Positions 7,737 to 16,629 of a stretch of 64,000 nt of DNA are shown here, one piece after another. Positions within the stretch are counted from its first letter, which is position 1, and each line of letters starts with the position of its first letter. Below the pieces are notes generated by a model that was given only the letters and a program-made list of their open reading frames with translations, was not told the DNA's origin and did not search any database. The position numbers and the translations under genes were made by a program. Location of the stretch: the NCBI RefSeq assembly GCF_023109675.1, contig NZ_JALDUR010000005.1, forward strand, positions 62,001 through 126,000. Direction: 5' to 3'. The DNA comes from Streptococcus parasanguinis. Its GTDB lineage: Bacteria > Bacillota > Bacilli > Lactobacillales > Streptococcaceae.

Positions 7737-8705
7737 CTATCTGTAGAATTCAATTTCATCCACAACTTCGTAGACATCCAAGACCCAATCTTTTGGATTG
7801 TGCTTCAAGGATGCTTGGCAATATTCACACTTGTCGATTGAATCGATCGTTAGTGGCGCACCACAGTTCGGACAGTGATCACTAACGACTTCTGAATTCT
7901 TAATGATCTCTGTCTGGGCTCCATGTTCACGGAGGAAGACCATGCGGTAAACGGTAAAGAGATCTTTGGTTGGATCCCCTTCGATCACACGACCCGTTTC
8001 ATCATTTCGAATGTAATCTCTCATCGTCGAAGACAGAATGACTTCAATGCGGTCATTGCCTTCTGGATTTTCGATAAAGTCTTTGATCTTCGAATCTTCC
8101 ACACATACGCGCTCTAGAACATTGGTTGTTTTGGCACGAATATGCTCTTGTAACTGCGTCAAGTGCTGCTCATAAAGACTCGTACTTTCTAAGTTCCGCA
8201 CAGAATTCCAATCTTTTTCTGTCCAGGCAGACTGCAATTGAAGATAAACCAGCTTAACTTGCGACAAGAAGCGGTCTTCATCAAACATTGGATCCAGTTT
8301 ACGGATGCGACGAATCGCTTCATAGTTGTTCTCAATTGGTCGACCAGCCCGTTCTTCGGTTGTCCGTTTTGGACCACTATTTGAATAGGACGAATCATCA
8401 CTCTCATTAGCCTCTTTTGCAATATTATAGACAAATCCAATCAATCCAATGATGGCGACAACTGCTACCGCCCCACCAGAGTCTGATCCAGAACTAGAAC
8501 TGTAGCTACTGGATCCACCAGACCAGCTACTGCCACCAGACCAGCTACTTCCCCCTCCAGACCAGCTACTACCACCACCACCGCCAGAATGAATAGTGCT
8601 ACTACCACCACTATGCGTATTGCCGACACCAGCATGAGCAGAAGGAGCAAATGCAAATAGAAGGGCTACTAGAAGAATTCCCAATACTAAAATTCGTTTT
8701 TTCAT
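7737..8705 (-). CDS. YdjH-like secreted/membrane protein with Ser/Gly repeats, Tim44-like domain and zinc ribbon
   Basis: The 322-residue product has a signal sequence (KKRILVLGILLVALLFAFAP), then about 60 residues of SGGSS/WSGG repeats, and a hydrophobic helix (VAVVAIIGLIGFVYNIA, about residues 80-96). A Tim44-like domain (DPMFDEDRFLSQVKLVYLQL, about 140-160) follows, and the C-terminus has a zinc ribbon with two CxxC pairs (CPNCGAP and CEYCQAS). This resembles Bacillus YdjH fused to a YdjG-type ribbon. The start at 8705 is preferred for its signal peptide; an ATG nine bases upstream (8714) is possible because the GAGG site is very close. It is co-transcribed with the SPFH gene. Function is likely membrane quality control, by analogy only. 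Confidence 0.75.
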   Translation of the reverse strand: MKKRILVLGILLVALLFAFAPSAHAGVGNTHSGGSSTIHSGGGGGSSWSGGGSSWSGGSSWSGGSSSYSSSSGSDSGGAVAVVAIIGLIGFVYNIAKEANESDDSSYSNSGPKRTTEERAGRPIENNYEAIRRIRKLDPMFDEDRFLSQVKLVYLQLQSAWTEKDWNSVRNLESTSLYEQHLTQLQEHIRAKTTNVLERVCVEDSKIKDFIENPEGNDRIEVILSSTMRDYIRNDETGRVIEGDPTKDLFTVYRMVFLREHGAQTEIIKNSEVVSDHCPNCGAPLTIDSIDKCEYCQASLKHNPKDWVLDVYEVVDEIEFYR

Positions 8706-8761
8706 AGGCCTCATTTCTTATCTTTGTTTGTTACACAGGGGTTAAGAAAATACTGTCTATT

Positions 8762-9829
8762 TTATAGGACAATCAATTCTTTAGGAGCAAGAGTCAAGAC
8801 TTCACAGCCAGTTTCTGTAATCAAGAGGTCATCTTCGATCCGCACGCCAGAGAGACCTTCGATATAAATACCTGGCTCATCTGTTAAGACCATACCTGCT
8901 TGAATCGCTTCTTTAGACGTTTGGCTGAAGTATGGTTCTTCGTGGATATCTAGCCCAATTCCATGACCGATTCCATGAGTAAAGTATTGACCATAGCCGG
9001 CTGCCTCGATCACATCACGTGGGATTTTATCAAAATCACGGAAGCCAAGTCCATCTTTAGCAGCATCAATCAAGGCTTGATTGGCTTTCAAAACGGTTTC
9101 GTAAATCTCTCTTTCCTTGTCGCTGACATGTCCTGCATAGATTGTCCGTGTCATATCGCTAACATAGTGATTATACAAGCAACCAAAATCAAGGGTCAAG
9201 GCATCTCCTGCTGAAATGACCCGATCACTTGGAGTCGCATGAGGCATGGCAGAGCGTTCACCAGCTGCTGAGATAATATCAAAAGATACACCAGAAGCTC
9301 CTAACTCCCGCATTCTAAAATCTAGGAAAGTCGCTGCTTCCAACTCTGTCGTTTTCCCTACCTTGATATAGTCTAAAATATCATGGAAGGCTTGGTCAGA
9401 GATGCTACAAGCTTTTTTAATCGCCGCAATCTCGGTCTCATCTTTAATCAAGCGCAATTCCATGACAAAGTTCGCTAGGGATTGAAGGCTAATACCACTG
9501 AAAACAGAAGCCATGCGGGCATGGTAGGCCACCGTCACTTCATCCTCAAAACCAAGTTCTTTGATTCCAAGGTCCTTAACGATCTCTGCAGCTGCAGTCA
9601 ACTCATCGCGGGTTTCCACAATCTCTACAAAGGGGAAACAAGTCGCATGGGCATGGATGGTGTAGCGCGAATCTGTAAAGAGTACCACGCGTTCTTCTGT
9701 CACCAAAGCGGTCCCGTTTGAACCCCAGAAATTGGTTAAATAATAAACATTTTTCAAATTGTTAATCAATACCGCTTTGAGGTTTTGGGCTTTCATTTTG
9801 TTTCTTAAGTAGCTGATCCGTTGATTCAT
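8762..9829 (-). CDS. pepP: Xaa-Pro aminopeptidase (M24B)
   Basis: A cytoplasmic metallopeptidase that removes N-terminal residues preceding proline, or an Xaa-Pro dipeptidase of the same family. At 355 residues it has an N-terminal creatinase-like domain ([17 protein letters not shown]) and the pita-bread catalytic domain. Metal ligands are visible: Asp in LTLDFGC and in YVSDMTRTI, His in [10 protein letters not shown], Glu in LTDEPGIYI and Glu in VRIEDDLLI. Its ATG overlaps the uvrA stop as ATGA, so the two are translationally coupled, although their functions are unrelated. Confidence 0.93.
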   Translation of the reverse strand: MNQRISYLRNKMKAQNLKAVLINNLKNVYYLTNFWGSNGTALVTEERVVLFTDSRYTIHAHATCFPFVEIVETRDELTAAAEIVKDLGIKELGFEDEVTVAYHARMASVFSGISLQSLANFVMELRLIKDETEIAAIKKACSISDQAFHDILDYIKVGKTTELEAATFLDFRMRELGASGVSFDIISAAGERSAMPHATPSDRVISAGDALTLDFGCLYNHYVSDMTRTIYAGHVSDKEREIYETVLKANQALIDAAKDGLGFRDFDKIPRDVIEAAGYGQYFTHGIGHGIGLDIHEEPYFSQTSKEAIQAGMVLTDEPGIYIEGLSGVRIEDDLLITETGCEVLTLAPKELIVL

Positions 9830-12651
9830 TGTAATTTTCCTTTCAAATATTGTCCTGTGTAGCTAGCAGGATTTGCTGCTACTTCTTCTGGTGTTCCGGT
9901 CGCAATAATGGTTCCACCACCGACACCGCCTTCTGGTCCTAAATCGATGATATGATCTGCTGTCTTAATAACATCTAAATTGTGCTCAATCACAAGGACT
10001 GTATTGCCATCATCCACAAACCGCTCTAAGACTTTGATCAAGCGAGAAATGTCTTCGGTATGGAGTCCGGTCGTTGGTTCATCCAAGATATAGAAGGATT
10101 TTCCTGTAGAGCGCTTGTGCAATTCAGAAGCCAACTTCATTCGCTGCGCTTCCCCACCTGAAAGGGTGGTCGCTGGTTGCCCCAGCGTTACATAGCCCAA
10201 GCCCACATCTTGGATGGTCTTGAGTTTGCGTTCAATTTTTGGAATGTGCTTGAAGAATTCGACTGCCTTATTGACCGTCATATCCAGAACTTCTGCGATA
10301 TTTTTTTCCTTGTAGTGGACTTCGAGGGTTTCACTATTGTATCGACGTCCATGGCAGACCTCACAAGGGACAAAGACATCTGGCAAGAAGTGCATTTCAA
10401 TCTTGATGATCCCATCTCCTGAGCAGGCTTCACAACGCCCACCCTTGACATTGAAACTAAAGCGGCCTTTTTTATAGCCCCGAATTTTGGCTTCATTGGT
10501 CTGAGCAAAGAGATCACGAATATCATCGAAGACGCCTGTATAGGTCGCTGGATTGGAACGAGGAGTCCGACCAATCGGGCTTTGATCAATGTCGATCAAG
10601 CGATCGATATGCTCAATCCCCTGAATCGTCTTGTATTTCCCTGGTTTTTCCGAATTGCGGTTGAGCTTTTGAGCGATGGCTTTTTTCAAGATGCCATTGA
10701 TCAAGGTCGATTTTCCAGAACCGGAAACTCCAGTGACTGCGATGAATTTTCCTAGAGGAAAGCGTACTGTGATGTCTTGTAAGTTATTCTCACTTGCTCC
10801 TGTTATTTCAATATAGCGGCCATTTCCTGAACGGCGCTCTGTTGGAACCGGAATCTTGCGCTTGCCGGACAAATACTGGCCAGTGATGGATTTGCTGTTG
10901 CGAGCCACCTGCTTTGGAGTTCCTGCTGCAACGATCTCTCCCCCAAAGACACCGGCACCTGGGCCGACGTCGATCAGGTAGTCTGCCTCTCTCATGGTAT
11001 CTTCATCATGTTCGACGACGATCAAGGTGTTGCCTAAATCGCGCATCTTCTTGAGACTGGCAATCAGGCGGTCATTGTCCCTTTGATGGAGGCCGATAGA
11101 CGGCTCATCCAAGATGTAAAGGACACCAGAGAGGTTGGAACCGATCTGGGTTGCCAAGCGAATGCGCTGGCTTTCTCCACCTGATAAGGTCCCAGCCGAT
11201 CGTGACAGGGTCAAGTAATTGAGTCCCACATTGTTTAAGAAGGTCAAGCGATCCTTAATCTCTTTTAGGATCGGTCTTGCAATCGTAGCTTCATTGTCCG
11301 TTAAAACCAACTGATCCACAGCTTTTAAGTGGTCCGCAATTGATAGATCTGACACTTCCCCGATATGCATCCCTTTTTCTCCTCCGACACGAACAGAGAG
11401 AGCTTGGTCATTGAGACGGTAGCCATGGCAGGTCGCACAGGTCAATTCGTTCATATAAGAGCGCATTTGGTTGCGGGTGAAATCACTATTGGTCTCACGG
11501 AAACGACGGTGAATATTGTTTACGACCCCTTCAAAAGGAATCTCAATATCGCGAACCCCACCAAACTCATTTTCATAGTGGAAGTGGAATTCCTTGCCAT
11601 TTGAACCATAGAGGACCAAGTCCTTTTCTTCTTGAGAAAGATCGGAAAACGGCTGATCCATATCAACGCCAAAATGGATCATGGCCTGCTCCAACATCTG
11701 TGGATAATAGTTGGAAGAGATCGGATTCCAAGGCGCTAGTGCTCCTTCCCGAAGGGTTAAACGATCATCTGGCACCACCAAATCCAAGTCCACCTCTAGC
11801 TTAATGCCCAGCCCATCACAGTCTGGACAAGATCCGAAAGGCGCATTGAAAGAAAAGAGGCGGGGCTCTAATTCAGGAACGGTAAAGCCACAGACTGGGC
11901 AAGCATAATGCTCAGAAAAGAGTAGCTCCTTGCCATCCATGGTATCAATCACCACATAACCATCCGCAATCCGAAGAGCTGCTTCAATCGAATCAAAGAG
12001 CCGCGAGCGGATGCCCTCTTTGATCACGATTCGGTCCACAACCACCTCAATCGTGTGCTGCTTGCTTTTAGATAGTTCTGGAACCTCTGTCACATCATAG
12101 ATCTCACCGTCAACTCGGACCCGAACATAGCCGTCTTTTTGGACTTTTTCAATGATATTCTTGTGCTGGCCTTTTTTCTTGCGGATAATGGGAGCTAGAA
12201 TTTGCAGGCGTTGGCGCTCTGGTAATTCCAAGACTTGATCGACAATTTGCTCAACTGAAGAAGCTGTAATCGCTCCATGCCCATTGATACAATAAGGCGT
12301 CCCTACACGCGCATAGAGCAAGCGCAGGTAGTCATTGATCTCTGTTGCCGTCCCCACTGTAGAACGGGGGTTTTTGCTGGTCGTTTTTTGGTCGATGGAG
12401 ATAGCTGGACTCAAGCCGTCAATGGAGTCCACATCTGGTTTTTCCATATTTCCCAAGAATTGCCGGGCATAGGCCGATAAGCTCTCCACGTAGCGGCGCT
12501 GACCTTCTGCATAGAGGGTATCAAAGGCCAGACTGGACTTTCCAGAACCAGACAAACCCGTCACCACGACTAATTTGTCCCGTGGAATTTCCACATCTAT
12601 ATTTTTTAAATTATGGGCGCGTGCCCCATGAATGACAATTTTATCTTGCAT
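9826..12651 (-). CDS. uvrA: Excinuclease ABC subunit A
   Basis: UvrA is the damage-sensing ATPase of nucleotide excision repair and loads UvrB on damaged DNA. The 941-residue protein carries two ABC modules: Walker [10 protein letters not shown] near residue 32 and GVSGSGKST near residue 640, with signatures [12 protein letters not shown] and [12 protein letters not shown] and Walker [11 protein letters not shown] and [10 protein letters not shown]. Two zinc modules (CPVCGF...CPDC and CEACSGDG...CEVCHG) are complete. Length is normal for the family. An extended -10 lies upstream and pepP follows with a 4-base overlap. Confidence 0.98.
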   Translation of the reverse strand: MQDKIVIHGARAHNLKNIDVEIPRDKLVVVTGLSGSGKSSLAFDTLYAEGQRRYVESLSAYARQFLGNMEKPDVDSIDGLSPAISIDQKTTSKNPRSTVGTATEINDYLRLLYARVGTPYCINGHGAITASSVEQIVDQVLELPERQRLQILAPIIRKKKGQHKNIIEKVQKDGYVRVRVDGEIYDVTEVPELSKSKQHTIEVVVDRIVIKEGIRSRLFDSIEAALRIADGYVVIDTMDGKELLFSEHYACPVCGFTVPELEPRLFSFNAPFGSCPDCDGLGIKLEVDLDLVVPDDRLTLREGALAPWNPISSNYYPQMLEQAMIHFGVDMDQPFSDLSQEEKDLVLYGSNGKEFHFHYENEFGGVRDIEIPFEGVVNNIHRRFRETNSDFTRNQMRSYMNELTCATCHGYRLNDQALSVRVGGEKGMHIGEVSDLSIADHLKAVDQLVLTDNEATIARPILKEIKDRLTFLNNVGLNYLTLSRSAGTLSGGESQRIRLATQIGSNLSGVLYILDEPSIGLHQRDNDRLIASLKKMRDLGNTLIVVEHDEDTMREADYLIDVGPGAGVFGGEIVAAGTPKQVARNSKSITGQYLSGKRKIPVPTERRSGNGRYIEITGASENNLQDITVRFPLGKFIAVTGVSGSGKSTLINGILKKAIAQKLNRNSEKPGKYKTIQGIEHIDRLIDIDQSPIGRTPRSNPATYTGVFDDIRDLFAQTNEAKIRGYKKGRFSFNVKGGRCEACSGDGIIKIEMHFLPDVFVPCEVCHGRRYNSETLEVHYKEKNIAEVLDMTVNKAVEFFKHIPKIERKLKTIQDVGLGYVTLGQPATTLSGGEAQRMKLASELHKRSTGKSFYILDEPTTGLHTEDISRLIKVLERFVDDGNTVLVIEHNLDVIKTADHIIDLGPEGGVGGGTIIATGTPEEVAANPASYTGQYLKGKLQ

Positions 12652-12684
12652 GTTCTTACTCTAATCACCTTTTTGTTAACCTCC

Positions 12685-12693
12685 ATTATAACA
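12685..12693 (-). promoter_or_regulatory. Extended -10 of uvrA promoter
   Basis: On the minus strand TGTTATAAT (complement at 12685-12693) lies 34 bases before the uvrA ATG. No SOS (LexA/DinR) box is evident nearby. Confidence 0.55.
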
Positions 12694-12732
12694 AATTTTT
12701 TAGTATTCTTTTATCCAAAACCGTCCTTTTTC

Positions 12733-12741
12733 TGATATAAT
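12733..12741 (+). promoter_or_regulatory. Extended -10 of corA promoter
   Basis: TGATATAAT is an extended -10 ending 31 bases before the corA ATG. The -35 region is not recognisable. Confidence 0.6.
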
Positions 12742-12772
12742 GTTAAGGTGTAAAAAAACAAGGGGAGGCACC

Positions 12773-13717
12773 ATGAAACAGGTCTTTTTATCGACAACGA
12801 CTGAATTTAAGGAAATAGAGACGCTGGAACCTGGTAGCTGGATCAACCTTGTGAACCCTTCTCAAAGTGAATCGATGGAAATCGCCTCTGCTTTTAATAT
12901 CGATATTGCCGACTTACGGGCACCACTCGATGCGGAAGAAATGTCCCGTATGACCATCGAAGATGAATATACCTTGATCATCGTCGACGTTCCCATCAAG
13001 GAAGAGCGGAACAATCAGACCTACTACGTGACCATTCCGCTAGGGATTATCCTGACAGAAGAGGCTATTATCACGACTTGCTTGGAGAAATTGCCGCTTC
13101 TCGATATCTTTATCAACCGACGCTTGCGGAATTTCTATACCTTTATGCGGTCACGCTTTATCTTTCAGATCCTCTATCGTAACGCTGAACTCTACTTGTC
13201 AGCGCTTCGTACCTTGGATCGCAAAAGCGAGCAGATTGAAAGTCAATTGCACAAATCAACGCGTAATGAAGAGCTGATTGAGTTGATGGAGCTGGAAAAA
13301 ACCATCGTCTACTTTAAAGCCTCTCTGAAAACCAATGAGCGCGTGATCAAGAAATTGACCAGCGCTACAAGTAACATCAAGAAATACTTAGAAGACGAGG
13401 ATCTGTTGGAAGATACCTTGATCGAAACCCAGCAGGCCATCGAGATGGCAGATATTTATGGAAATATCCTGCACTCCATGACCGATACCTTCGCATCGAT
13501 TATCTCCAACAACCAGAACAACATCATGAAAACTCTGGCTCTCGTTACCATTGTCATGTCCATTCCAACCATGATCTTTTCGGCCTACGGGATGAACTTC
13601 AAGGACAATGAGCTTCCGCTCAATGGCGAACCCCATGCCTTCTGGCTGATCATTATCATCGCCTTTGCCCTGACCGGGTCTCTCGTCGTCTACCTCATCC
13701 ATAAAAAATGGTTCTAA
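12773..13717 (+). CDS. corA: CorA family magnesium/divalent cation transporter
   Basis: CorA proteins are pentameric membrane channels for Mg2+ (sometimes Co2+ or other divalents). The 314-residue product has a long cytoplasmic N-terminal domain rich in acidic residues and helices, then two C-terminal membrane helices. The diagnostic GMN motif is in AYGMNFKDNELP at the end of the first helix, and the chain ends in a basic HKKWF tail. The frame is open from 12740, but AGGGGAGG at 12761-12768 selects the ATG at 12773. It is divergent from uvrA. Confidence 0.93.
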   Translation: MKQVFLSTTTEFKEIETLEPGSWINLVNPSQSESMEIASAFNIDIADLRAPLDAEEMSRMTIEDEYTLIIVDVPIKEERNNQTYYVTIPLGIILTEEAIITTCLEKLPLLDIFINRRLRNFYTFMRSRFIFQILYRNAELYLSALRTLDRKSEQIESQLHKSTRNEELIELMELEKTIVYFKASLKTNERVIKKLTSATSNIKKYLEDEDLLEDTLIETQQAIEMADIYGNILHSMTDTFASIISNNQNNIMKTLALVTIVMSIPTMIFSAYGMNFKDNELPLNGEPHAFWLIIIIAFALTGSLVVYLIHKKWF

Positions 13718-13745
13718 CACCTACTAATAACACTAAGGAGTATTT

Positions 13746-14423
13746 ATGTCTCAATTTGATTTGAATCAACTAAGCAAGAAAAATCAAGAATTTATCCGTA
13801 TCGCCAAACACCAATTGCTTGAAAATGGAAAGACAGAGGAAGAAGCAGAAAGCCTCATCCAGGAAATTCTACCAGCTATCCATGAAAACCAAGGAAAAGG
13901 AATTCCGGCACGGACCCTTTTTGGAGCTCCAACTGTATGGGCGAACTCTTTCAGCGAGAAAGAACGCTATGAAAAAGAGCATCCGAAATTAAACGATGCC
14001 CCCTCTCTCATGATTTTGGATTCCTTCCTCTTTATCTTTGGAGTCTTTGCTGCGATTAGCGCCTTTATGAACTTGGTTGCACCTCGTCGTACTGGCTATG
14101 GTTTGATCACCTTAATCCTTGGAAGTTTGACAGGGGCTCTGCTCTTATACCTCATGTACTACTTCTTCTATCAGTATATGGATGGTACCAAAGATCGTAG
14201 CGAGCGTCCTTCTCTTTGGAAATCTATGCCGATTCTTGTTGGAGTCATGTTCCTTTGGGTCATTGTCTTGTCCTTTACTTCCTTACTCCCACAGGTTCTC
14301 AACCCAACTATTCCAGATGTCCTTGCCATCGTTTTAGGAGCTTTAGCACTTGTCCTTCGCTTCTACCTCAAGAAACGCTTTAATATTAAAAGTTCGAGCA
14401 CAGCACCAGCAACTCGACGCTAA
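13746..14423 (+). CDS. DUF1129 family membrane protein
   Basis: A 225-residue protein with a soluble helical N-terminus (LSKKNQEFIRIAKHQLLENGKTEEEAESLIQ) and four hydrophobic segments from about residue 90. This is the DUF1129 arrangement found throughout streptococci and lactobacilli. The short motif KGIPARTLFGAPTVWA is a conserved hallmark. Function is unknown. It follows corA by 28 bases and is probably co-transcribed with it, so a link to cation homeostasis is possible but unproven. A strong terminator follows. Confidence 0.8.
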   Translation: MSQFDLNQLSKKNQEFIRIAKHQLLENGKTEEEAESLIQEILPAIHENQGKGIPARTLFGAPTVWANSFSEKERYEKEHPKLNDAPSLMILDSFLFIFGVFAAISAFMNLVAPRRTGYGLITLILGSLTGALLLYLMYYFFYQYMDGTKDRSERPSLWKSMPILVGVMFLWVIVLSFTSLLPQVLNPTIPDVLAIVLGALALVLRFYLKKRFNIKSSSTAPATRR

Positions 14424-14427
14424 AAAG

Positions 14428-14458
14428 AAACGGATGAAGTTTTCATCCGTTTTTGTTT
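14428..14458. terminator. Terminator between DUF1129 gene and GNAT gene
   Basis: AAACGGATGAA pairs with TTCATCCGTTT around a 3-base loop, followed by TTG and TTTT. It serves the corA-DUF1129 operon and, from the other side, the convergent acetyltransferase. Confidence 0.85.
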
Positions 14459-14979
14459 TACTGTATTTCCCTGTTCAATCTTTTTGAAAAATAGAGGACT
14501 AAGTCATCATTGTTTTCACAAGAACTGTAAGGGGCCAAGGAGTGATCCCTAAACCAAACCCCAGATCCATCTGGGATATAGCCCCGTTTGACATACAGTC
14601 TTTGAGCTGGACCATAACCCGAGTGTAAACCAACCCCTAAAGTAACAATCTCTGATAGTAGCCAGACTCTTTTTTCTGCCTCCTCTAAGAGTTGATTCCC
14701 AATCCCTCGATTTCTAAATGGTTCAAAAACATTAAAATCAGATAGTTCAGGATAGACTCCCACGAAAGGGCCGTGCTTGGCAGCAGGCAATATAGTGATA
14801 TAGCCTGCCACAAATCCATCCGACTCAGCTACTAATACGTCCCTCTCTCTATTCTCCTGCTCCTGAAAATAGCTAGTCAAGATATCCTCTCTACCCGGCC
14901 ACCCTTGGTGGATAAAAGCTTGAGAGATGTGCTCAATATCTGCCTTTATCATCCTCCTGATGATTACACCTTCCTTCAT
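14458..14979 (-). CDS. GNAT family N-acetyltransferase
   Basis: A 173-residue GCN5-related acetyltransferase. The acetyl-CoA binding motif A is seen as FEPFRNRGIGNQLLEEAEKR (R/Q-x-x-G-x-G/A pattern in RNRGIG), preceded by the beta strand GYITILPA and followed by GLHSGYGPAQRLYVKRGYIPDGSG, the usual GNAT C-terminal part. The substrate cannot be predicted. A GGAGG seven bases before the ATG supports the start. It is a single gene transcribed towards corA-DUF1129. Confidence 0.85.
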   Translation of the reverse strand: MKEGVIIRRMIKADIEHISQAFIHQGWPGREDILTSYFQEQENRERDVLVAESDGFVAGYITILPAAKHGPFVGVYPELSDFNVFEPFRNRGIGNQLLEEAEKRVWLLSEIVTLGVGLHSGYGPAQRLYVKRGYIPDGSGVWFRDHSLAPYSSCENNDDLVLYFSKRLNREIQ

Positions 14980-15069
14980 AGTTCCCTCCTTGATACCTTT
15001 CTCCCCTCATTATAGCATAATCAGAGCTTGGGAAAGTTCAAAGAGCTTCACACGGACCTAACACACTAT

Positions 15070-15240
15070 CACATTTCTATGCTCGCAAAAAAAGATCCAA
15101 TGGGTCTGAAAAAGAGGTCCACTGGACCTCAACTCGCCCTTACATTTCCAAGCTCGTGAAAAAAAGACCCGTTTGGGTCTTAATTCGCTCTCTTGTCTTC
15201 AAGCTCATGAAAAAAAGACCCGTTAGGGTCTTTTTTTTAA
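15070..15240 (-). repeat. Tandem degenerate terminator-like hairpins downstream of rpsR
   Basis: Four short hairpins lie in a row: AGATCC/GGGTCT, AGGTCC/GGACCT, AGACCC/GGGTCT and AGACCC/GGGTCT. The last two sit in nearly identical units beginning CAAGCTCGTGAAAAAAAG and CAAGCTCATGAAAAAAAG, and the first unit (TATGCTCGCAAAAAAAG) is a decayed version. Reading the minus strand out of rpsR, the first hairpin is followed by a run of T and is the functional terminator. The others look like duplicated, decayed copies. Confidence 0.8.
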
Positions 15241-15476
15241 TCTTCGTTTACGAAAGGCATCAAAGCCATTACGCGAGCGCGTTTGATAGCTGTTGTTACT
15301 TTACGTTGGTTCTTCGCTGAAGTTCCAGTTACACGACGAGGAAGGATTTTCCCACGTTCTGAAACGAAACGGCTAAGAAGCTCAGTATCTTTGTAATCGA
15401 CATATTCGATTTTGTTTGCTGCGATGTAATCAACTTTTTTACGGCGTTTGAATCCGCCACGACGTTGTTGAGCCAT
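15237..15476 (-). CDS. rpsR: 30S ribosomal protein S18
   Basis: S18 is a small basic protein of the 30S platform that binds next to S6. The 79-residue product has the conserved block [24 protein letters not shown] and the basic N-terminus [12 protein letters not shown]. It is the third gene of rpsF-ssb-rpsR, the standard bacterial order, and its stop codon abuts the terminator array. Confidence 0.97.
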   Translation of the reverse strand: MAQQRRGGFKRRKKVDYIAANKIEYVDYKDTELLSRFVSERGKILPRRVTGTSAKNQRKVTTAIKRARVMALMPFVNED

Positions 15477-15517
15477 GTTTAATTCTCCTTTATAGTTTTA
15501 ATTCGTTAAACCCATTC

Positions 15518-16015
15518 TTAGAATGGAAGATCGTCGTCTGAGATATCCATTGGATTCGCTCCAAATGGATTTTCTTCACGACCAAAGTTTGGCGCTGCAT
15601 TGCTTGGTTCAGATCCACCAAAGCTTGGGGTTGCATTTCCAGCAAAACCACCGTTGCCTGATGAATAACCACCACCTGCATGCCCTTCGCGTGCTGCACG
15701 GCTTTCCAATAGTTGGAAGCTGTCTGCTACGACTTCAGTGACATAAACACGTTGACCTTGCTGGTTTTCGTAATTACGTGTTTGAATGCGACCGGTAATC
15801 CCAATCAAAGCACCTTTCTTAGCCCAGTTGGCTAAGTTTTCTGCTTGCTGACGCCAGATCACACAGTTGATGAAATCGGCTTCGCGTTCTCCATTTTGAC
15901 TCTTGAAGTTGCGGTTGACAGCTAGGCTGAAAGTAGCAACTGCTTGATTGCTTGGAGTGTAGCGAAGTTCAGCATCACGGGTCATACGACCGACAAGTAC
16001 AACATTGTTAATCAT
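15518..16015 (-). CDS. ssb: Single-stranded DNA-binding protein
   Basis: SSB coats single-stranded DNA in replication, repair and recombination. The 165-residue protein has an N-terminal OB fold ([44 protein letters not shown]), then a Gly/Ser/Asn-rich linker from about residue 110, and the acidic C-terminal tip DDDLPF that recruits partner proteins. Placement between rpsF and rpsR marks it as the housekeeping SSB rather than a competence-specific SsbB. Confidence 0.96.
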   Translation of the reverse strand: MINNVVLVGRMTRDAELRYTPSNQAVATFSLAVNRNFKSQNGEREADFINCVIWRQQAENLANWAKKGALIGITGRIQTRNYENQQGQRVYVTEVVADSFQLLESRAAREGHAGGGYSSGNGGFAGNATPSFGGSEPSNAAPNFGREENPFGANPMDISDDDLPF

Positions 16016-16035
16016 AAGTCACCTCTGATGATTTC

Positions 16036-16326
16036 TTACGCGTCAACTTTTACGATCATGTGACGAAGAATGTCACCGTTGATTTTTGAAAGACGGTCGA
16101 ACTCGTTAAGAGCTACAGCGTCGTTCGCTTCAACGTTTACGATGTGGTAAAGTCCTTCACGGAAATCTTGGATTTCGTATGCAAGACGACGTTTTTCCCA
16201 ATCTTTTGATTCAACAACAGTTGCACCGTTGTCAGTCAAGATAGAATCGAAACGTGCTACCAAAGCGTTTTTAGCTTCTTCTTCAATGTTTGGACGAATA
16301 ATATAAAGAATTTCGTATTTAGCCAT
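16036..16326 (-). CDS. rpsF: 30S ribosomal protein S6
   Basis: S6 pairs with S18 on the 30S platform. The 96-residue protein shows the family pattern [19 protein letters not shown], the central [20 protein letters not shown] and the terminal DILRHMIVK. An upstream in-frame start at 16371 exists but AGGAGG precedes the ATG at 16326 and gives the canonical N-terminus. It leads the rpsF-ssb-rpsR operon. Confidence 0.96.
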   Translation of the reverse strand: MAKYEILYIIRPNIEEEAKNALVARFDSILTDNGATVVESKDWEKRRLAYEIQDFREGLYHIVNVEANDAVALNEFDRLSKINGDILRHMIVKVDA

Positions 16327-16401
16327 TGATAATGTTCCTCCTTTTGGACTAATGACCCCCTGTCTTTGCAAGGGGTAAGTGAGGTTTACTCACAAGAAAC
16401 T
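16327..16401 (-). promoter_or_regulatory. rpsF leader with two hairpins
   Basis: The transcript leader contains two small hairpins, GTGAG/CTCAC and ACCCCT/AGGGGGT, before the Shine-Dalgarno site. Ribosomal operons with S6 and S18 are often autoregulated through such leaders. I do not see the CCG-containing loop of the described S6:S18 motif, so this is only a candidate. Confidence 0.35.
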
Positions 16402-16430
16402 ATTATACCAGACTTTTGGAACAAAGGCAA
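16402..16430 (-). promoter_or_regulatory. Promoter of rpsF-ssb-rpsR
   Basis: On the minus strand TTGCCT (16425-16430) and a perfect TATAAT (16402-16407) are separated by 17 bases. This is a near-consensus housekeeping promoter. Confidence 0.9.
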
Positions 16431-16629
16431 GAATTATCTTTAGGATTTAAAAAATGATTCTGGACGTCCCCTTCGAGAAAAAAGAAAGAAATGTCCTAAA
16501 AAATGACATTTTATAGAAGAAACCCCTCCCCTTCTTTCTCCTCTTTCCTTAAAGAAAACTGATATCAGTTAGCTTTAAGCTTGAGTCTTTATACTAGCTA
16601 CAACAAATCTCAAGAAACGAGGAACGATT
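16431..16629. other. Intergenic region with AACTGATATCAGTT palindrome and putative promoter of the GT2 operon
   Basis: A perfect 14-base palindrome lies at 16557-16570, about 20 bases upstream of a TATACT -10 (16590-16595). A small hairpin ATGTC/GACAT sits near 16492-16508. GAGGAA at 16620 is the ribosome-binding site of the glycosyltransferase gene. The palindrome is placed where a regulator of the downstream operon could bind. No gene is seen here. Confidence 0.45.

Noticed and set aside
9826..12651. Open frames on the plus strand opposite uvrA and pepP
   Set aside because: They are short antisense shadows of strongly coding minus-strand genes and show no ribosome-binding sites or family motifs.
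16327..16401. Described S6:S18-binding motif in the rpsF leader
   Set aside because: Two hairpins exist but the conserved CCG-containing loop was not found.
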